A stretch of 64,000 bases of DNA from Wolfiporia cocos (Eukaryota > Basidiomycota > Agaricomycetes > Polyporales > Phaeolaceae). The notes under the pieces were generated by a model. That model searched no databases. It saw only the letters and a program-made list of their open reading frames with translations, and was not told the DNA's origin. Positions 12,673 to 28,315 of this stretch are shown here, in pieces. Every line of letters starts with the position of its first letter. The first letter of the stretch is position 1. Location: NCBI GenBank assembly GCA_029448655.1, contig JACCLO010000003.1, forward strand, positions 4,712,001 to 4,776,000, given 5' to 3'. Both the position numbers and the translations under genes were made by a program.

Positions 12673-12788
12673 TCATGGCAAGGCAATCAACCCGCGACGG
12701 TCATGATAGCGTAGTAACGATGCGAATTGAAGATACAATAAGTTACATTATACTGATACAATAGTACAACTAAAATGAACAACCACAC

Positions 12789-13251
<463 letters not shown>

Positions 13252-13552
13252 CGTTAATACAGTTGAAGAGGATGAGGTATCGAGTTTTGACTTTGCTTAA
13301 GAGCGGATGGAGTAGACTTCGGAGGGGCGAAAGCGAAGCAGCCTATGTACTTATAGGACGCGTCTGTGGCTGTTGAAAACGCGATCACGTGCGTGATTCC
13401 TGAACCTTATTTTGTTGAATGCGCGCGCGTCAGGCACGTGAGTCGGCCACAGCGCGTCAGGCAGGTAGTATATAATCGTCCCCATCTGCAGTCTACACCA
13501 GCCTTTTGCCAGTTATTATCCCTCACATCACTTGGCCTTTACACACATCGAA
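13252..13552. promoter_or_regulatory. shared H4-H3 promoter
   Basis: This 301-bp region lies between divergent H4 and H3. TATATAA at 13469-13475 is about 80 bp before the H3 start, and a TATAAG on the minus strand (13350-13355) faces H4. An ACGCGT hexamer at 13358-13363 matches the MCB cell-cycle element, which would fit S-phase expression (inference). CACGTG-type E-boxes are also present near 13385 and 13436. Confidence 0.65.
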
Positions 13553-17581
<4,029 letters not shown>

Positions 17582-17832
17582 TCTGTAGGAGCGTGATGCA
17601 GCTCGAAGACAAGTACCAAAGACGGCCGCCAGGATCAGAACAGGCGTGTACGAGATTGCACGCGGAGTCGAAAATTCAGCAGAGCTTAGAGACTCGGTCA
17701 CGTGTAGCGTTCTGACGCGTGACTGACGCGCTTGTCACGTCACGTTCCGGCCTGGAAAGCTCGCGGTGTGGCTAGTGTTGTTCGTTGCCACAAACATCTT
17801 GATTTCATCATTCATGCCTTGAGCCTTTCTAC
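17582..17832. promoter_or_regulatory. divergent promoter of NCL1 and an unknown gene
   Basis: About 251 bp separate the two start codons. An ACGCGT hexamer lies at 17715-17720 with a related GACGCG a few bases on and a TCACGT pair after that. No clear TATA box was seen. Confidence 0.5.
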
Positions 17833-19467
17833 ATGTTGTCCCAAATGACTCCCCTTCATACTGCGAACTCACCCGCTGAGGTCACTGTCCACAACCTAGC
17901 TTATGAAGACGCCATTCTAGCTTCCTCCCAGGAGATACTGCAAGCCGGTCAACAATTGGCTGACCACGCATCGCGAACAGATGGTTGGCTGTATCCTCGA
18001 GTAATTTTCGAGTGGTCTCACTTTAGTATGGCAGTTTTGCCATGACTCTCCGTTTTGGTCCTAATAAATGCAATTTAAGGCCTCAGGCCCGGGAACTGTT
18101 ATACTTATTCACGGCCTCCTCCCGAGTGCAAGACGGTAACCGGGTATAACAATAGAACGTTGACTCTAGAATGGGGTGTTGAAACTCACGATTCTGAAGT
18201 ATATACCACAGAGGACCTGCCAGAGTTCGAATGCACAAACCTAACCCACAGACAACATGCTTTAGAACCGCTGGCCGGGGATGTTACCTCTGCAATATTG
18301 TCGCACAGCGCACAACACATCGAGACTACGGTGTCTTTTCCCAGTGTGCCAACCATTCTCGGAACCAGTAGCAAGAAGCGGGAAGCGGTGGCCGACGCAG
18401 AAGACCCTGCCAAGAAACGCCGCCGCCTAAACGTAGCTTCTCTGCACAAAATGATTCCTCAGGCGAGCTTCTGTAACACCTTCAAAAATCCACACCGCCG
18501 TGAAAAGCTGACTCACAGATCGTTTTGTTTAGCCACACTTTGTTCCGGCAGGGCCTCCGACAGATGCGTTATCCAGCGGGGACGAGTGGTCCAATATTGT
18601 TGCAATCAGCTTTCTGCATATACCAATCCTTCCGTATACAGACGAGACCGTCAAACAGTGGCTAGATGACCCCTTTGGGCGGGGTGCTTGGATTATTCCG
18701 ATACGAGGGACCTTGCCGTGGGAGCACTGCTCATCTGCGTCGATGCTGCTGGAGGACGAACAGACAAGAGAAGACACCGACGATACTGATAGTGATATCA
18801 CCCTCTCAAACAAAGTCAGTGCAGAACCAGATCCGGCTGCACCTCCTCCATGCCCGGAAATCTTCTGGACCCCAAGCGCACTTTCTGACTTGTGGTACTT
18901 GTTGCGCAAAGTCCAAGATAGTGGTACTGTCGGGGCGATCTCTCTATCGCTCCATACAACAGCTGTTCCCCGTACTCAACTAGCTAGCCCTGAGATACTT
19001 GCAGGCCACGCTCTAGAAAGCCCCATCTCGGGGTTCAAGTCGACAGGATCTGACAATGCCACAAGCTCGCATCGGGGCGCCAGTCGCACCCTGCTAGCAG
19101 CGGACCACATCAAGTTGTACCACGACGCGCGGTACTCGATGCGCATTCGGCGTATCCTTCGATCATGGTGGGTTGGGTGCCAGCGGGACCTCAAATTGGA
19201 ACCAGAGTCTTCTATATCTCCGAGAGCGAATCAGACCATGCCAGAGGCAGGACAAGAACAATATTCAATTGGTGCGCGGGCGGATCCATCGGATTGCAGC
19301 GCATCACAGTGTGGCAACTCTGATCAGCCTGGCGAGAATAGTGATACGCGGAATGCGCGAGGAACGCCGCCACATATTACAAGCGCCCAACAAGAGAGAA
19401 AGCGGCTGCTCAAGGAGGCTAGGCTGGTGCTTGTTGACGAGCGATCTATGGGTGTCTCCACTTGTTG
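17833..19467 (+). CDS. unrecognised protein with basic NLS-like block
   Basis: I do not recognise the family. Exon 1 starts at 17833 (MLSQMTPLHTANSPAEVTV). Likely introns follow at about 18001-18078 (phase 0) and about 18130-18173, then one near 18471-18552. The segment after it reads DEWSNIVAISFLHIPILPYT, then WLDDPFGRGAWIIPIRGTLP, and later FWTPSALSDLWYLLRKVQDS. A basic stretch AKKRRRLN looks like a nuclear localisation signal, followed by an acidic Asp/Glu/Thr-rich part. The 3' end is uncertain: the frame runs to 19467, but a short intron near 19166 would shift it to another open frame ending at 19484. Divergent from NCL1. Confidence 0.6.
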
Positions 19468-19743
19468 ACCACCTGCTCTGGTGACAAAGCGAGCATTCCT
19501 AGGTCTGCCCATCATGTCCTCGGCATACAAGTAATCCGGTGCTGTGCAGTGCAGGCTCGGAGCCTCTGCCCAGCCAGGGGTTTCTTCACATGTCCGATTT
19601 GATGTAGGGCCCGCACGCCAAGCCCTGGGCCAACATTCGCCTTCCATGCTGGACCCCCATCCTGTGTACATGTGCCCATAATTGAACAAACTGAACGCAA
19701 TTACCCACACTCCGGTCAGACGCGCAGTCAAGAATATTACCAT
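19324..19743 (-). CDS. possible small secreted or anchored protein
   Basis: A 139-codon frame starts with a hydrophobic stretch (FLTARLTGVWVIAFSLF) that could be a signal peptide or anchor, followed by Trp- and Cys-containing sequence. It overlaps the 3' end of the plus-strand gene by about 140 bases, and no family is recognised. It may be spurious. Confidence 0.25.
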   Translation of the reverse strand: MVIFLTARLTGVWVIAFSLFNYGHMYTGWGSSMEGECWPRAWRAGPTSNRTCEETPGWAEAPSLHCTAPDYLYAEDMMGRPRNARFVTRAGGQQVETPIDRSSTSTSLASLSSRFLSCWALVICGGVPRAFRVSLFSPG

Positions 19744-20478
19744 GTCATGGTGACTGCGTAAGTGCAGCTACCATTGAGGCCTGAGTGCGAGGAGGCTGAA
19801 TAACTGCTTAGAACTGGAGTGAGGCTGCGGCCCTCGTCATTGCGCGCTTACAAGATGTGTGGCGTCGGTCTGACACCTCGCACTGACAGTCCTACTCGGT
19901 CCCTCTCCTTTTCGAATTTCCTCGGCTCGCTCGGCGTGCACATATGGTACCGCACGCGCAGCATCCGCGGCTGCGGGCGGTGTTGGATTTCAAAGTTAGT
20001 CTGAACGGGGATGGAGGCGAGTTGCCTGATTAGGGTGATTGCCGAGATGCCGGAGATGCAGATGGCGGACGTCGCGACGGTCGCTCTTGCTGCTGTGCTC
20101 TGCTCTTTGCCTCTGAACTTGATTCTCGGTGCAGGCCACCAGCCTAGAGCTCGCGTATTTTGGCCGCTTTATTTCTCGTCTTCTCCTTTCGTTTTCTTGC
20201 AGCAGGCTTTCGCGTTTTTTCCACTAGCGCACGCTCCGGCTCAGATCCGCTGTGTGGGGAACAGCCTCGGCGCCAGCTCCGACTCCTGACGAAATACTCG
20301 GGTGGTAGCGCGCTCAGCCGACCGCGCAGTGCGCAGCTCCTCTTCCTTCCCTCGCCGCACTCCAGCGTTCCTCTCTCTCTTATAACCCCACTGACAGCCA
20401 GGGGCCGCCATTCTCTCGACGACACCAGCTATTTAATTCAATACCCTTCTCACGCGCGCTCAGCTCATTGTCATAACG
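19744..20478. promoter_or_regulatory. non-coding; upstream region of the aspartic protease
   Basis: No gene is supported. TATAA at 20381-20385 (98 bp before the start) and TATTTAA at 20430-20436 (43 bp before it) are candidate core promoter sites. The stretch 20140-20400 is pyrimidine-rich, typical of strongly expressed fungal promoters. Confidence 0.45.
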
Positions 20479-22255
20479 ATGTACCTTCTTTCTTCATGGT
20501 CGCTAGCGATCACATGCCTGCTCTCTGTCGCTCCTGAGGCCCTCGCAGCTCCCCGTCCGTATGTCTTTGATGGCAAGTCTATCAACCTATCGCGCAGGGA
20601 GAACAGACCTCGTAGCCCGGAGGAGGTCGGTCCCATGCTGAAGAGGCACAAGCTTGCTCTCGAGGCCAAGTATGGTATCGGCCATGCGAAGAATCGGAAG
20701 CGTGCTAGTGGTATGAACTTGTGCGTGTTGTTTCTTCCGTCTGCTGCGCCACGTTAACACCGTTGCACAGGCTCACGAACCAAGACGCCGACTCGAGGTA
20801 CGGACGGCGCTATCAGCGCCTGCTCCAACGCTAATCTCTTTCCATAGCTTCTTCGGCTCGTTAGCAGTAGGCACTCCCCCAGTGTCTTTTGACGTCATCC
20901 TGGACACTGGTTCTTCGTACGTGATTTTGTCTATCCTGTGTCGTCAACAACGCGAATGATGTGCATCTAGTGATTTGTGGATTGCCGCCGAGGGAACGAC
21001 GACGGATATTCCCAGCGATATCAGCACCTTCAACCCCTCCTCGTCATCTTCCTTCAAGGGCCTGAACCAGACTTTTACCATTACATATGATTCGGGCGAG
21101 GCTGAGGGTTCGCTCGCGGAGGACACTGTGCAGATGGCCGGCTTCAAGGTCACGTCGCAGGTGTTCGCCGTGGTGGACGAGGTGTCCAGTGGCGTGTTGA
21201 CCGCGCCGGTGTCAGGCCTCATGGGCCTCGGTTGGCAGCAGATCTCATCGTCTGGCGCGACGCCGTTCTGGGAGGCTCTGGCCGAGTCAAGCGATACGCT
21301 CACGGACCCGCTGTTCGCATTCCAGTTGACGCGGTATAATAACGACTCGCAGGTGCAGTCTCTCGAGCCGGGAGGAACCTTCACACTAGGCACGACGAAC
21401 ACGAGCTTGTACACTGGAGAAATCGACTACCAGGATATCCCCTCAGGTCAAGAAGGTTACTGGATACAGGAGATCAGTGGTACGCGTCTTCGGATACGCA
21501 TATCAATTTGCCTGCCTGATCATCCTCGCACTAGCTATCACTGTCAATGGGAACTCGGTGTCCATCTCGTCTGATGACTCCTACGCCGCTATCGACACTG
21601 GCACCACGCTGCTTGGTGGACCTCAGGCGATTATTGCAGAGATCTACGCGCAGGTCCCAGGCAGCGAGGCGGGCACGGGCGATCTCAACGGTTACTATCT
21701 CTACCGTGAGCTTACCTCTTTCTGGTCGTGGCCTACACGCTGACTGAGTCGGTTCGCAGCGTGCGATTCACCCGCGACTGTCACGCTCAAGTTCGGTTCT
21801 AGCTCGATTGCATGGCCTATCTCAATCGCGGACTTCAAGTACACGATCGCATCGGACAACGGTAACACCTGCATCGGCTCGTTCTTCGTTGTAGACAATT
21901 CTGGCACCACTGCCCCTGCATGGATCGTCGGCGACACGTTCTTAGTTCGTATACCCTCGTTCATTGATATGCATGTGGAGCTGACGACAATCCACAGAAA
22001 AACGTGTACTCTGTGTTCCGCTACAACCCACCCTCCGTCGGGTTCGCCGCGCTCTCGGAGACTGCACTCAGCATGAACGGCGCGGTCGGTACGGCGCCAA
22101 GCCCTACTATCGGCTCCGTGGCTGCGGCTGTGAGTGCGACGTCAACGCAAATTGGCGCAGACCGGTCGAGCAGCGGCGCCGCGCCGCTTAAGCATGGTAC
22201 AGGCACGTCGCTACTAGCGTGTGTCGCGGTTATACTCGGCGTTGCGCTCTTCTGA
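20479..22255 (+). CDS. pepsin-like aspartic protease (A1 family), probably GPI-anchored
   Basis: Seven exons join in phase to 486 aa: 20479-20720, 20771-20797, 20848-20916, 20971-21479, 21535-21705, 21760-21944 and 21998-22255. It hydrolyses peptide bonds at acidic pH using two Asp residues. The first active site is FDVILDTGSSDLW, with the DTGSS triplet split across an intron, and the second is AAIDTGTTLLGG. A signal peptide (LLSSWSLAITCLLS) and a Lys/Arg-rich propeptide come first. The conserved FFGSLAVGTPP and the C-terminal WIVGDTFL..VYSVF block are present. The last exon adds a Ser/Ala/Thr-rich tail and a hydrophobic end (LLACVAVILGVALF), typical of a GPI signal, so the enzyme probably sits on the cell surface like yapsins. 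Length is normal for this group. Exon 1 uses the second of two possible donors (GTGCGT), the only one that keeps phase. Confidence 0.93.
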
Positions 22256-23202
22256 GCTCTTCCTCTCTGAGCTGTTGTGCTTCGTGCTTGGGACTCTGCT
22301 AGCTGTGTTGCTGCCCTCACTTGCGGTCGTTGATGAATGTGTACTTTGTGCTTGAGTTAGCTCGGTGGACATCGTCTCGGTCACGGAAGGATGGACCTGC
22401 AAGACACTTATGTTAATGTTATGATCGGCTTAGTTATAGGTTCGGACTTGTAAAATACGTTGGTCAGGCCTAGCTCCGGCACATAACCGTGCTACATAAC
22501 CTTCGCTGGCTTGACCGTTGCTTGCTCGCATGCATGCAGCGAGCAGGGATGAAACTAATTTTGACTTACAAGATGTAGGCGCAGCAGATGGCGAATGATC
22601 CAACTTGAAGACTTTCCAAATCAGGTGTTATCGAGATCCCAGATGCGCTCTCAATCAGGCGTCTATGAGCTTATACTCTAATCGAAATCGGCGTCAGCTT
22701 GAACAAACTGCTCGAGATGCTCTACAAATACCGTGCAATCACTCCGCCTTGAAACACATAACAATGAGGTGGAACATATCCTAGCCTATCACGCTCAACA
22801 TATGCAGTCTGGTTATCAACGTCGCTCATATCACCGTCCCTGGCAGCACTTCGGGAGGCCCGTAGCTGTCCACCTACCAGGTTCGCAGAGTTTGCGGCTC
22901 AAATCTTGCAAGAGAGCTTAGCAGTTCTGCTCAATGAGAGAGTGTATATAAGGTTATGACAGCGTCATATACTTGCCGTTATCCGGGACAGCTGCTGATC
23001 AGCATCCGCGCGGATGCCCCATAGTAGGAGTACCCTCCCCACCACAACAAAACCGGTATGCCGGCAGCGGATTTCCTTGACACGCTGGATCTCCCACAAT
23101 AAATACCCGCGGTATCTTGAGGCGCGATGATCAACTTCTCGCCACAGCCTGTTTGGCTTCTCGCTACAGCCATATAGCCGTTTCAGGATCGCCTACCACA
23201 AA
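22256..23202. other. intergenic, upstream of the DUF6534 gene
   Basis: No gene is seen. A GTATATAAGG at about 22946-22955 could be a core promoter element for the gene starting at 23203, although it is 250 bp away. AATAAATA near 23098-23105 is a closer A+T-rich candidate. Confidence 0.45.
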
Positions 23203-25380
23203 ATGAGCGATGCCATCAGTCCTCAAATTACGGAAGAAATATTCGACACATATATGGGTGGTATGCTTATCGGCGTGGTCGTCCAATCAACGTGCGAGTC
23301 ACACGGCGTCGGCGCAGTTCATTCATGCTGACCGAATAATGCAGATTCTACGGGGTTGGGAGCACATTGTTCTGGACGTATCACAGAGACTGGAAGCGCG
23401 ACTCGGGGTTCATCCGCTTTGTCGTGAGTCAATATCATTTATACTACATTGTGGAAGACCTAAAACTCGCACAGATTACAATAGCATGGTGAGACTTAAC
23501 GTTTCTAGCCTGGTATAAACGGGCGCTCCTGACGCCTGACAAGGGCATTATGCACGTTTTGCCTAGCGGCCTCTCTTCACGCGTTGTATTTTTTCACGGT
23601 AACCGACGTGTCGAGTCCGCGTGCGTTGTCAATGTCCCCATGGTGAGCTCTGAGATCGCACGAATGAGCTCTTCAATACAGGGGCTTACAAATCGTTCAG
23701 GAGCTCGCGCGTACGTGGACAAGTTCAACGATGATGTGTGCATACGCCTTCTGACATATTGAGACAGATCTTAACGACAGCAATGGTACGCATTATCATA
23801 TTGTCATCGTCTTCTAAACTTATGTCAGGAGAGTGTAGTCCTTAGTCATATTCATTGTTCGCGCGTACGTACCGTACATACGATAATTATCATCCATTTA
23901 CATACGTCTGTCTCCCAGTCTCTTTATAGAGCGACTACGCAGACGTAGGTTTCTCATCATCCCTCCATGACAATGCCGATATCTCATTTCCCCAGTTTAC
24001 ATTGCGCAGGGCGATTTGAACCCAAAATTTGCTCTCGGTATCTGTTTGACTGTGAGCTTGTTGCGCATTTCTGTCGAATGTGTTCGCTAACCGTCTGGGA
24101 TCAGATCCTGCTCTCACTAGCCGACTTAGGTATCGTAGAATTCAGTGAAATTTGATTGTAGCGGAAAAAATGACTCCCCTTTCCTCCTGATCTCAGCTGG
24201 CGGTATCGGTATGTGATGATCATGCTCTCCACAAGTATGTGATTGATAATATCAGTCAATAGCCATTACCGTGAAGCTGTGAGCGAATCAATGCATATGT
24301 ATATTTTTCTTGTTGATGGGGCCTTTTCAGATTCTCTAAACCAGATGAGAGTACCTTACACGACATGGGCGTAAGTAGCTAACCACCGACGTATCAACTG
24401 GGGTTGACAAGTGCCATTATAGGCTCTCTTCGAGACTATGTTCGCCGTAGCCGTAGCCGCAGACTTGCTTCTCACTGGTATGCTGTGCATTTGCTTGCAT
24501 TGCTTGCGCACTGGTCTTCGACGGTGAGTTGCGTTCTACTTACATCGAGGTATCCTAAGTCGCCCAAATCAGGACCAATTCAGTGATTAATTTCTTGATA
24601 TTATACACCATCAATACCGGTGCGTCACAGCAGTTCATATCGCTTCCACCCACTCTGAGTGAAGATGCTCATACAGGATTGTTCCCAACGTATGTTAGTT
24701 CGCGTGATCTACGCTTCTACTGTATTTCACGCGTGTTCAACAGCTTGGCGGCGTTGATAACTCTGATAACGGTAAGCTTCTGTAGCCCTGACAATGTGCT
24801 GTCAATATCGACATCAATGCTGCGTACAGTTTGTGGCCAGCCCACATACCCTATTGTTCATTCCATTCTACATACAAATAGCAAATTGTAAGTTATCGGC
24901 GCCGTTTTATAAGTGTTAGTCTGAGTATTTGGTATTACAGTATATTTCATCTCAATCCTCGCGTCGTATGTCTTCACGCCTAATGATTCCACGAGATGTC
25001 TGAATAGATCTTCAAAGTGCTAATCACCGCGAAGCTGTCCGCAGACAAATTCAGGAGCCTCTAGCACTTGACTACTCCGCATTCGACAGATGCGGTGCAC
25101 TCAATATCGTCGACAGCACATCAAGGGCGAGCACGCCATCGTTCGTCAATCTCAACTATTCTGGTCCTTCTCCACATAGCACAGAGATAAAGGCCGTGCG
25201 TGTTCTGCTATATTACACCGTTGGCTGAGGTTGACATGCCCCTAGGAATCAGCACAAGATGCTGAGAAGACGAGCAGATCTTCGCTGGTGTCGTCTGAAT
25301 TAGACCTTTCTGTGTGTACCCTATGCTTCGGACTTTCGCCATTGACTAACAGGCTGTGGCTCGCAGGATGCATACTCTAG
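23203..25380 (+). CDS. DUF6534 multi-pass membrane protein
   Basis: Function is unknown. The family is abundant in Agaricomycetes and predicted to span the membrane several times. Resolved exons: 23203-23291 (MSD start, then YMGGMLIGVVVQS), 23345-23423 (YHRDWKRDSGFIRFV), a 14-nt exon 23475-23488, 23544-23642 (ASLHALYFFTVTDVSS), the start of an exon at 23682, 24331-24370, 24423-24523 (FAVAVAADLLLTGMLC) and 24573 to about 24624 (SVINFLILYTINTG). Later exons encode ALITLITFVASPHTLLFIPF and YFISILAS, and end at a stop at 25378-25380. These blocks match the family in order. The part between about 23700 and 24330 is not resolved and should hold one or two membrane segments. The C-terminal Ser-rich tail is the least certain exon. 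Introns number about eleven. Confidence 0.8.
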
Positions 25381-25578
25381 TGGTCCGGAGGTCATTCTTG
25401 ATAGCGTGATTGATATCCGTCGATATTCTCTGTACGGTATATAATAGGTGGTCACAATAACTCGAGATATAAATATTATCACGTCCAAGCGTTTTCTGTT
25501 TCTGGCTACTATCCGCGGCTCTGATCATTGTGAACGCATGATGCAGTGAATATGACTATAACACGGGCCGTAGATCAA

Positions 25579-27238
25579 TTACTCCTCCTCTGGGTCCTGC
25601 GAATCCTCCTGAAAATCGCACAATTCTGGCGGGAGCGAGCCTATAGTTAACTCCCTAAAGAACTCCCAGACTTCAGGGCCATAGCGCCAGTATAGCACGC
25701 CGAACAGCGTGCCGCCGAGGTGCGCCCAGTGGTTAAACAATCTGCCAGCTTTTAAACTCCAGACAACATAAGACGAACGCAAGCACACTGACCTCCAGCC
25801 TCGCCACACTCCTATAAGATCCAGAAGAATGAGCGAGTCCCAGGCGAGCCCTATAGGGATCGGGAGCGTCGGCGGGATGTGCATAGCTATCAGGGTATCC
25901 GGATATTGTAGGGCCGAAACAGCAATCATGGCATAAATGGCCCCAGAGGCACCGAAGAACGTAGGAATGGCTGATGGCGACTCCTTAACACCCGCGGTGG
26001 AAAACACGTTGGCAAAAAGTTTAGTTTTTGAACGCGCTGCGGCAGCAGTGCTGCCAGACGAGACTCTTAGGTGCGACACGATGCGAGGAAATGTGAATCG
26101 TGCGGCGACAATGTGAGCGAATAGGTTAGAGAAGAGGCCGGCTGTATTTGCAAATCAGGAAGGTCGAGCAAGTTGGTGTCGGCAGGCATACCTGAGGTGA
26201 AGAACGCAAAGAGATGCCATTTAGCGGTGGACTCTCGCAGGTTATCCGGGTTTTTGCTATGCTCCTCGAAGAGATACTGGGTCGTGGCGGAGCCTACGCG
26301 ACATCAGTTGCTCATCAGATCAGTATTGCTCCCGAGGCGATACACGTACCGAAAGTTGCTAGTGCCATGGATGATAGGATCACATGTGGCAACGATTTGT
26401 AGCTAGGATCCGTGAAGAACATCAACTATTGCGATAATATTACTGTATTGACTTACGTGAATAAGCTCGTGAGCATGGTGTAAGATAGCCCGGAAAGCGG
26501 ATTGTGTATGCATCTTGCTTGTAATATAGATCTTACACGAGGGAACTGCCACGCGAGATACATAATTCCATTTGTGGTACCGAGCACCCAACACCACCGT
26601 CTGCCCTCGGTGGTGTCCAACGCCGGCTGAGCCAGCTGTATGTATGTCCAGATCATCATGGCTTTGATGCTCTGGGGAAACTCTTCTATGGCATCCTTAA
26701 TCTGACCGAGTCGTCCCTGCAGCGTCTAATCTCTCGAATTGTCAGGCCATGAGTCCGAGGTAAGTCCCGAACTGGGCAACGCACCTTGCCCAGGAGGAAA
26801 TACTTTGCTTTCCGCATCTCGTCATTGGTCGGCGGTCTATATCTCCAAGCTGCAGCAGACGAAGACAGCATGTTCGACCAGACGTATGTGTCTTCGTTTG
26901 TCCATGCGGCAGCTACGGTAAATGCGCAGTACGAACCGAACAAAAAGAACTGGGGCACATGTATAGCTCGCAGCTTAAATCATAACGAGTGCGGCACGAA
27001 TGCGCACCAGGATCTGGTTCCTTTGCGAAGGTCGTTTTACTTTCTCAGTAAATGAAGGTATTTCGCTTGTGCGTGCAAGTTGCTGCCGGAATGACGGCAA
27101 GGATGCAAGCCAGGGTGTCTTAGGAGGGCCATTTACACCAGAATATATTGTTCGAGCAGTATAAAACAAGGGAAATTTGCGTGCGCATCGCCGGCCGAAC
27201 TGCAGAGGGCGCAGAGTTGGACGTAAGTGCCAAAGCAT
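25579..27238 (-). CDS. PCP1: rhomboid intramembrane serine protease, mitochondrial PCP1/PARL type
   Basis: Seven exons join in phase to 443 aa: 27238-27008, 26949-26785, 26725-26457, 26402-26350, 26293-26192, 26141-25793 and 25741-25579. Rhomboids cleave transmembrane substrates within the bilayer. Pcp1/PARL acts in the mitochondrial inner membrane on proteins such as Mgm1 and Ccp1. The catalytic Ser is in FFGASGAIYAM (GxSG) and the His in NHWAHLGGTLFG. The conserved LAWQFPR and the motif HNPLSGLSYTMLTSLF mark the PARL/Pcp1 branch. An Arg-rich N-terminus (MLWHLRPTLRPLQFGRRCAR) fits a mitochondrial presequence. A loop rich in Ser/Ala precedes the active-site helix. The C-terminus is acidic. 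The start is the only Met in the first exon frame. Confidence 0.92.
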
Positions 27239-27939
27239 GTCTGGTGATCGCAATAACACGTGCCGCGCTCCACCCCCCGCGTTTGCCACACGGCCTTGAT
27301 CGTCGAGCAATTGCAGCAACTTTCTCAACAAAGGCAAGTTCCTATCTTATAAACGTCATACTATTTGTTCCTTGGAACCCGAGCGAATGTCCTCAGAGCC
27401 ATTGGGTCAATCCCATACATCGTGAATAGCGGATCAGCGGATCATGAGAGCTCTCCAGAGGCATGTTTTCCGCGCTGCACCGACCTGCACGGAAGGTTGT
27501 GTGCCATCTCGATCTACGGTATCGGTATCTTGACTACTCGGCCGCCAAATACTGTCGCAACTCTATAGTGATCAGCACCTCATCTCCTCCGTTCAACGCC
27601 GCAATGCTTATGCATTCATCAGCCGGAGCATGCTGAATATCTATGGCATCGAAGTCAGCTTTACAGGGATGACCGATAGGAGATGCCGCAATTTCCGCCA
27701 TGACTTGTAAAACAGGCCGTCGTATTGCTGTTCGTACGATTCGGCTACTGGACATGGGATGCCACAAAGTCATCGCGCCGAGTACCAAAGGTGTCCCGGT
27801 ACATTTTGATCACGGATTGCCGCCTCCGAGCACAATGGGTCTACATGATATAAAGCTATGGGTAGCGCTGCTGTCTCCTCCAGCAGTGCTCGCCCGGTAC
27901 CTCGTACGCCAGATCTACCTTGTACACCCACCTATCATA
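27239..27939. other. intergenic, no gene seen
   Basis: This stretch lies between two divergently placed genes (rhomboid on minus, Cys-rich copy B on plus). A minus frame at 27534-27788 has no recognisable motif. Confidence 0.5.
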
Positions 27940-28315
27940 ATGTGCCACCACCTACTTACTAATGTCGAGTATGGCTGCAACCACCAGCGTCCCACCAGGA
28001 GGCACTACGTGAGTGAAAGTCTCTGTCGCCTTTCATCGCACATACGCTCACCATTATCCAGATCGACTGCAAAAACGCTAACTGTAGGCTGAGCAAGTAT
28101 CACATGTGCATGCCACACAACTGCCGCGATGAGTGCACCCACATGCAGGTCCAACACACATATGGTTAAAAGCATGCTACTTACCTTTTCCCAGATACAC
28201 ACCTGATCAGACAATATTAATGGATGTGCGCGAAGAGGCATGTCCGCCGTGCCGCGGGATAAATACCGTCCTCGATGATAATGTCCTTAACGCCGGTTTT
28301 GAAAACAGCGATTAG
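27940..28315 (+). CDS. small Cys-rich protein, copy B of a three-copy family
   Basis: Three exons join in phase to 86 aa: 27940-28008, 28062-28148 and 28211-28315. Exon 1 is 23 codons (MCHHLLTNVEYGCNHQ and on), exon 2 reads IDCKNANCRLSKYHMC then PHNCRDECTHMQ, and exon 3 contains MDVREEACPPCRG. It has ten Cys and several His in regular spacing, suggesting metal binding or disulphides (inference). No signal peptide is seen, so a cytoplasmic or nuclear location is likely. The layout matches copy C (38639) closely and copy A (3414) in part. The acceptor of exon 3 was chosen over one 14 nt upstream because only it keeps phase. Function unknown. Confidence 0.75.

Larger units (their letters stand above)
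8132..12788. other. gene-poor stretch with repeats
   Basis: No gene could be assembled. Frames such as plus 8766-9158, 9104-9376 and minus 10822-11121 have no recognisable motif. Two features inside are listed separately: a possible recombinase remnant near 10.7 kb and rearranged repeats at 11.85-11.95 and 12.39-12.68 kb. Base composition is more A+T-rich than in the flanking gene regions. It looks like decayed mobile DNA. Confidence 0.5.
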
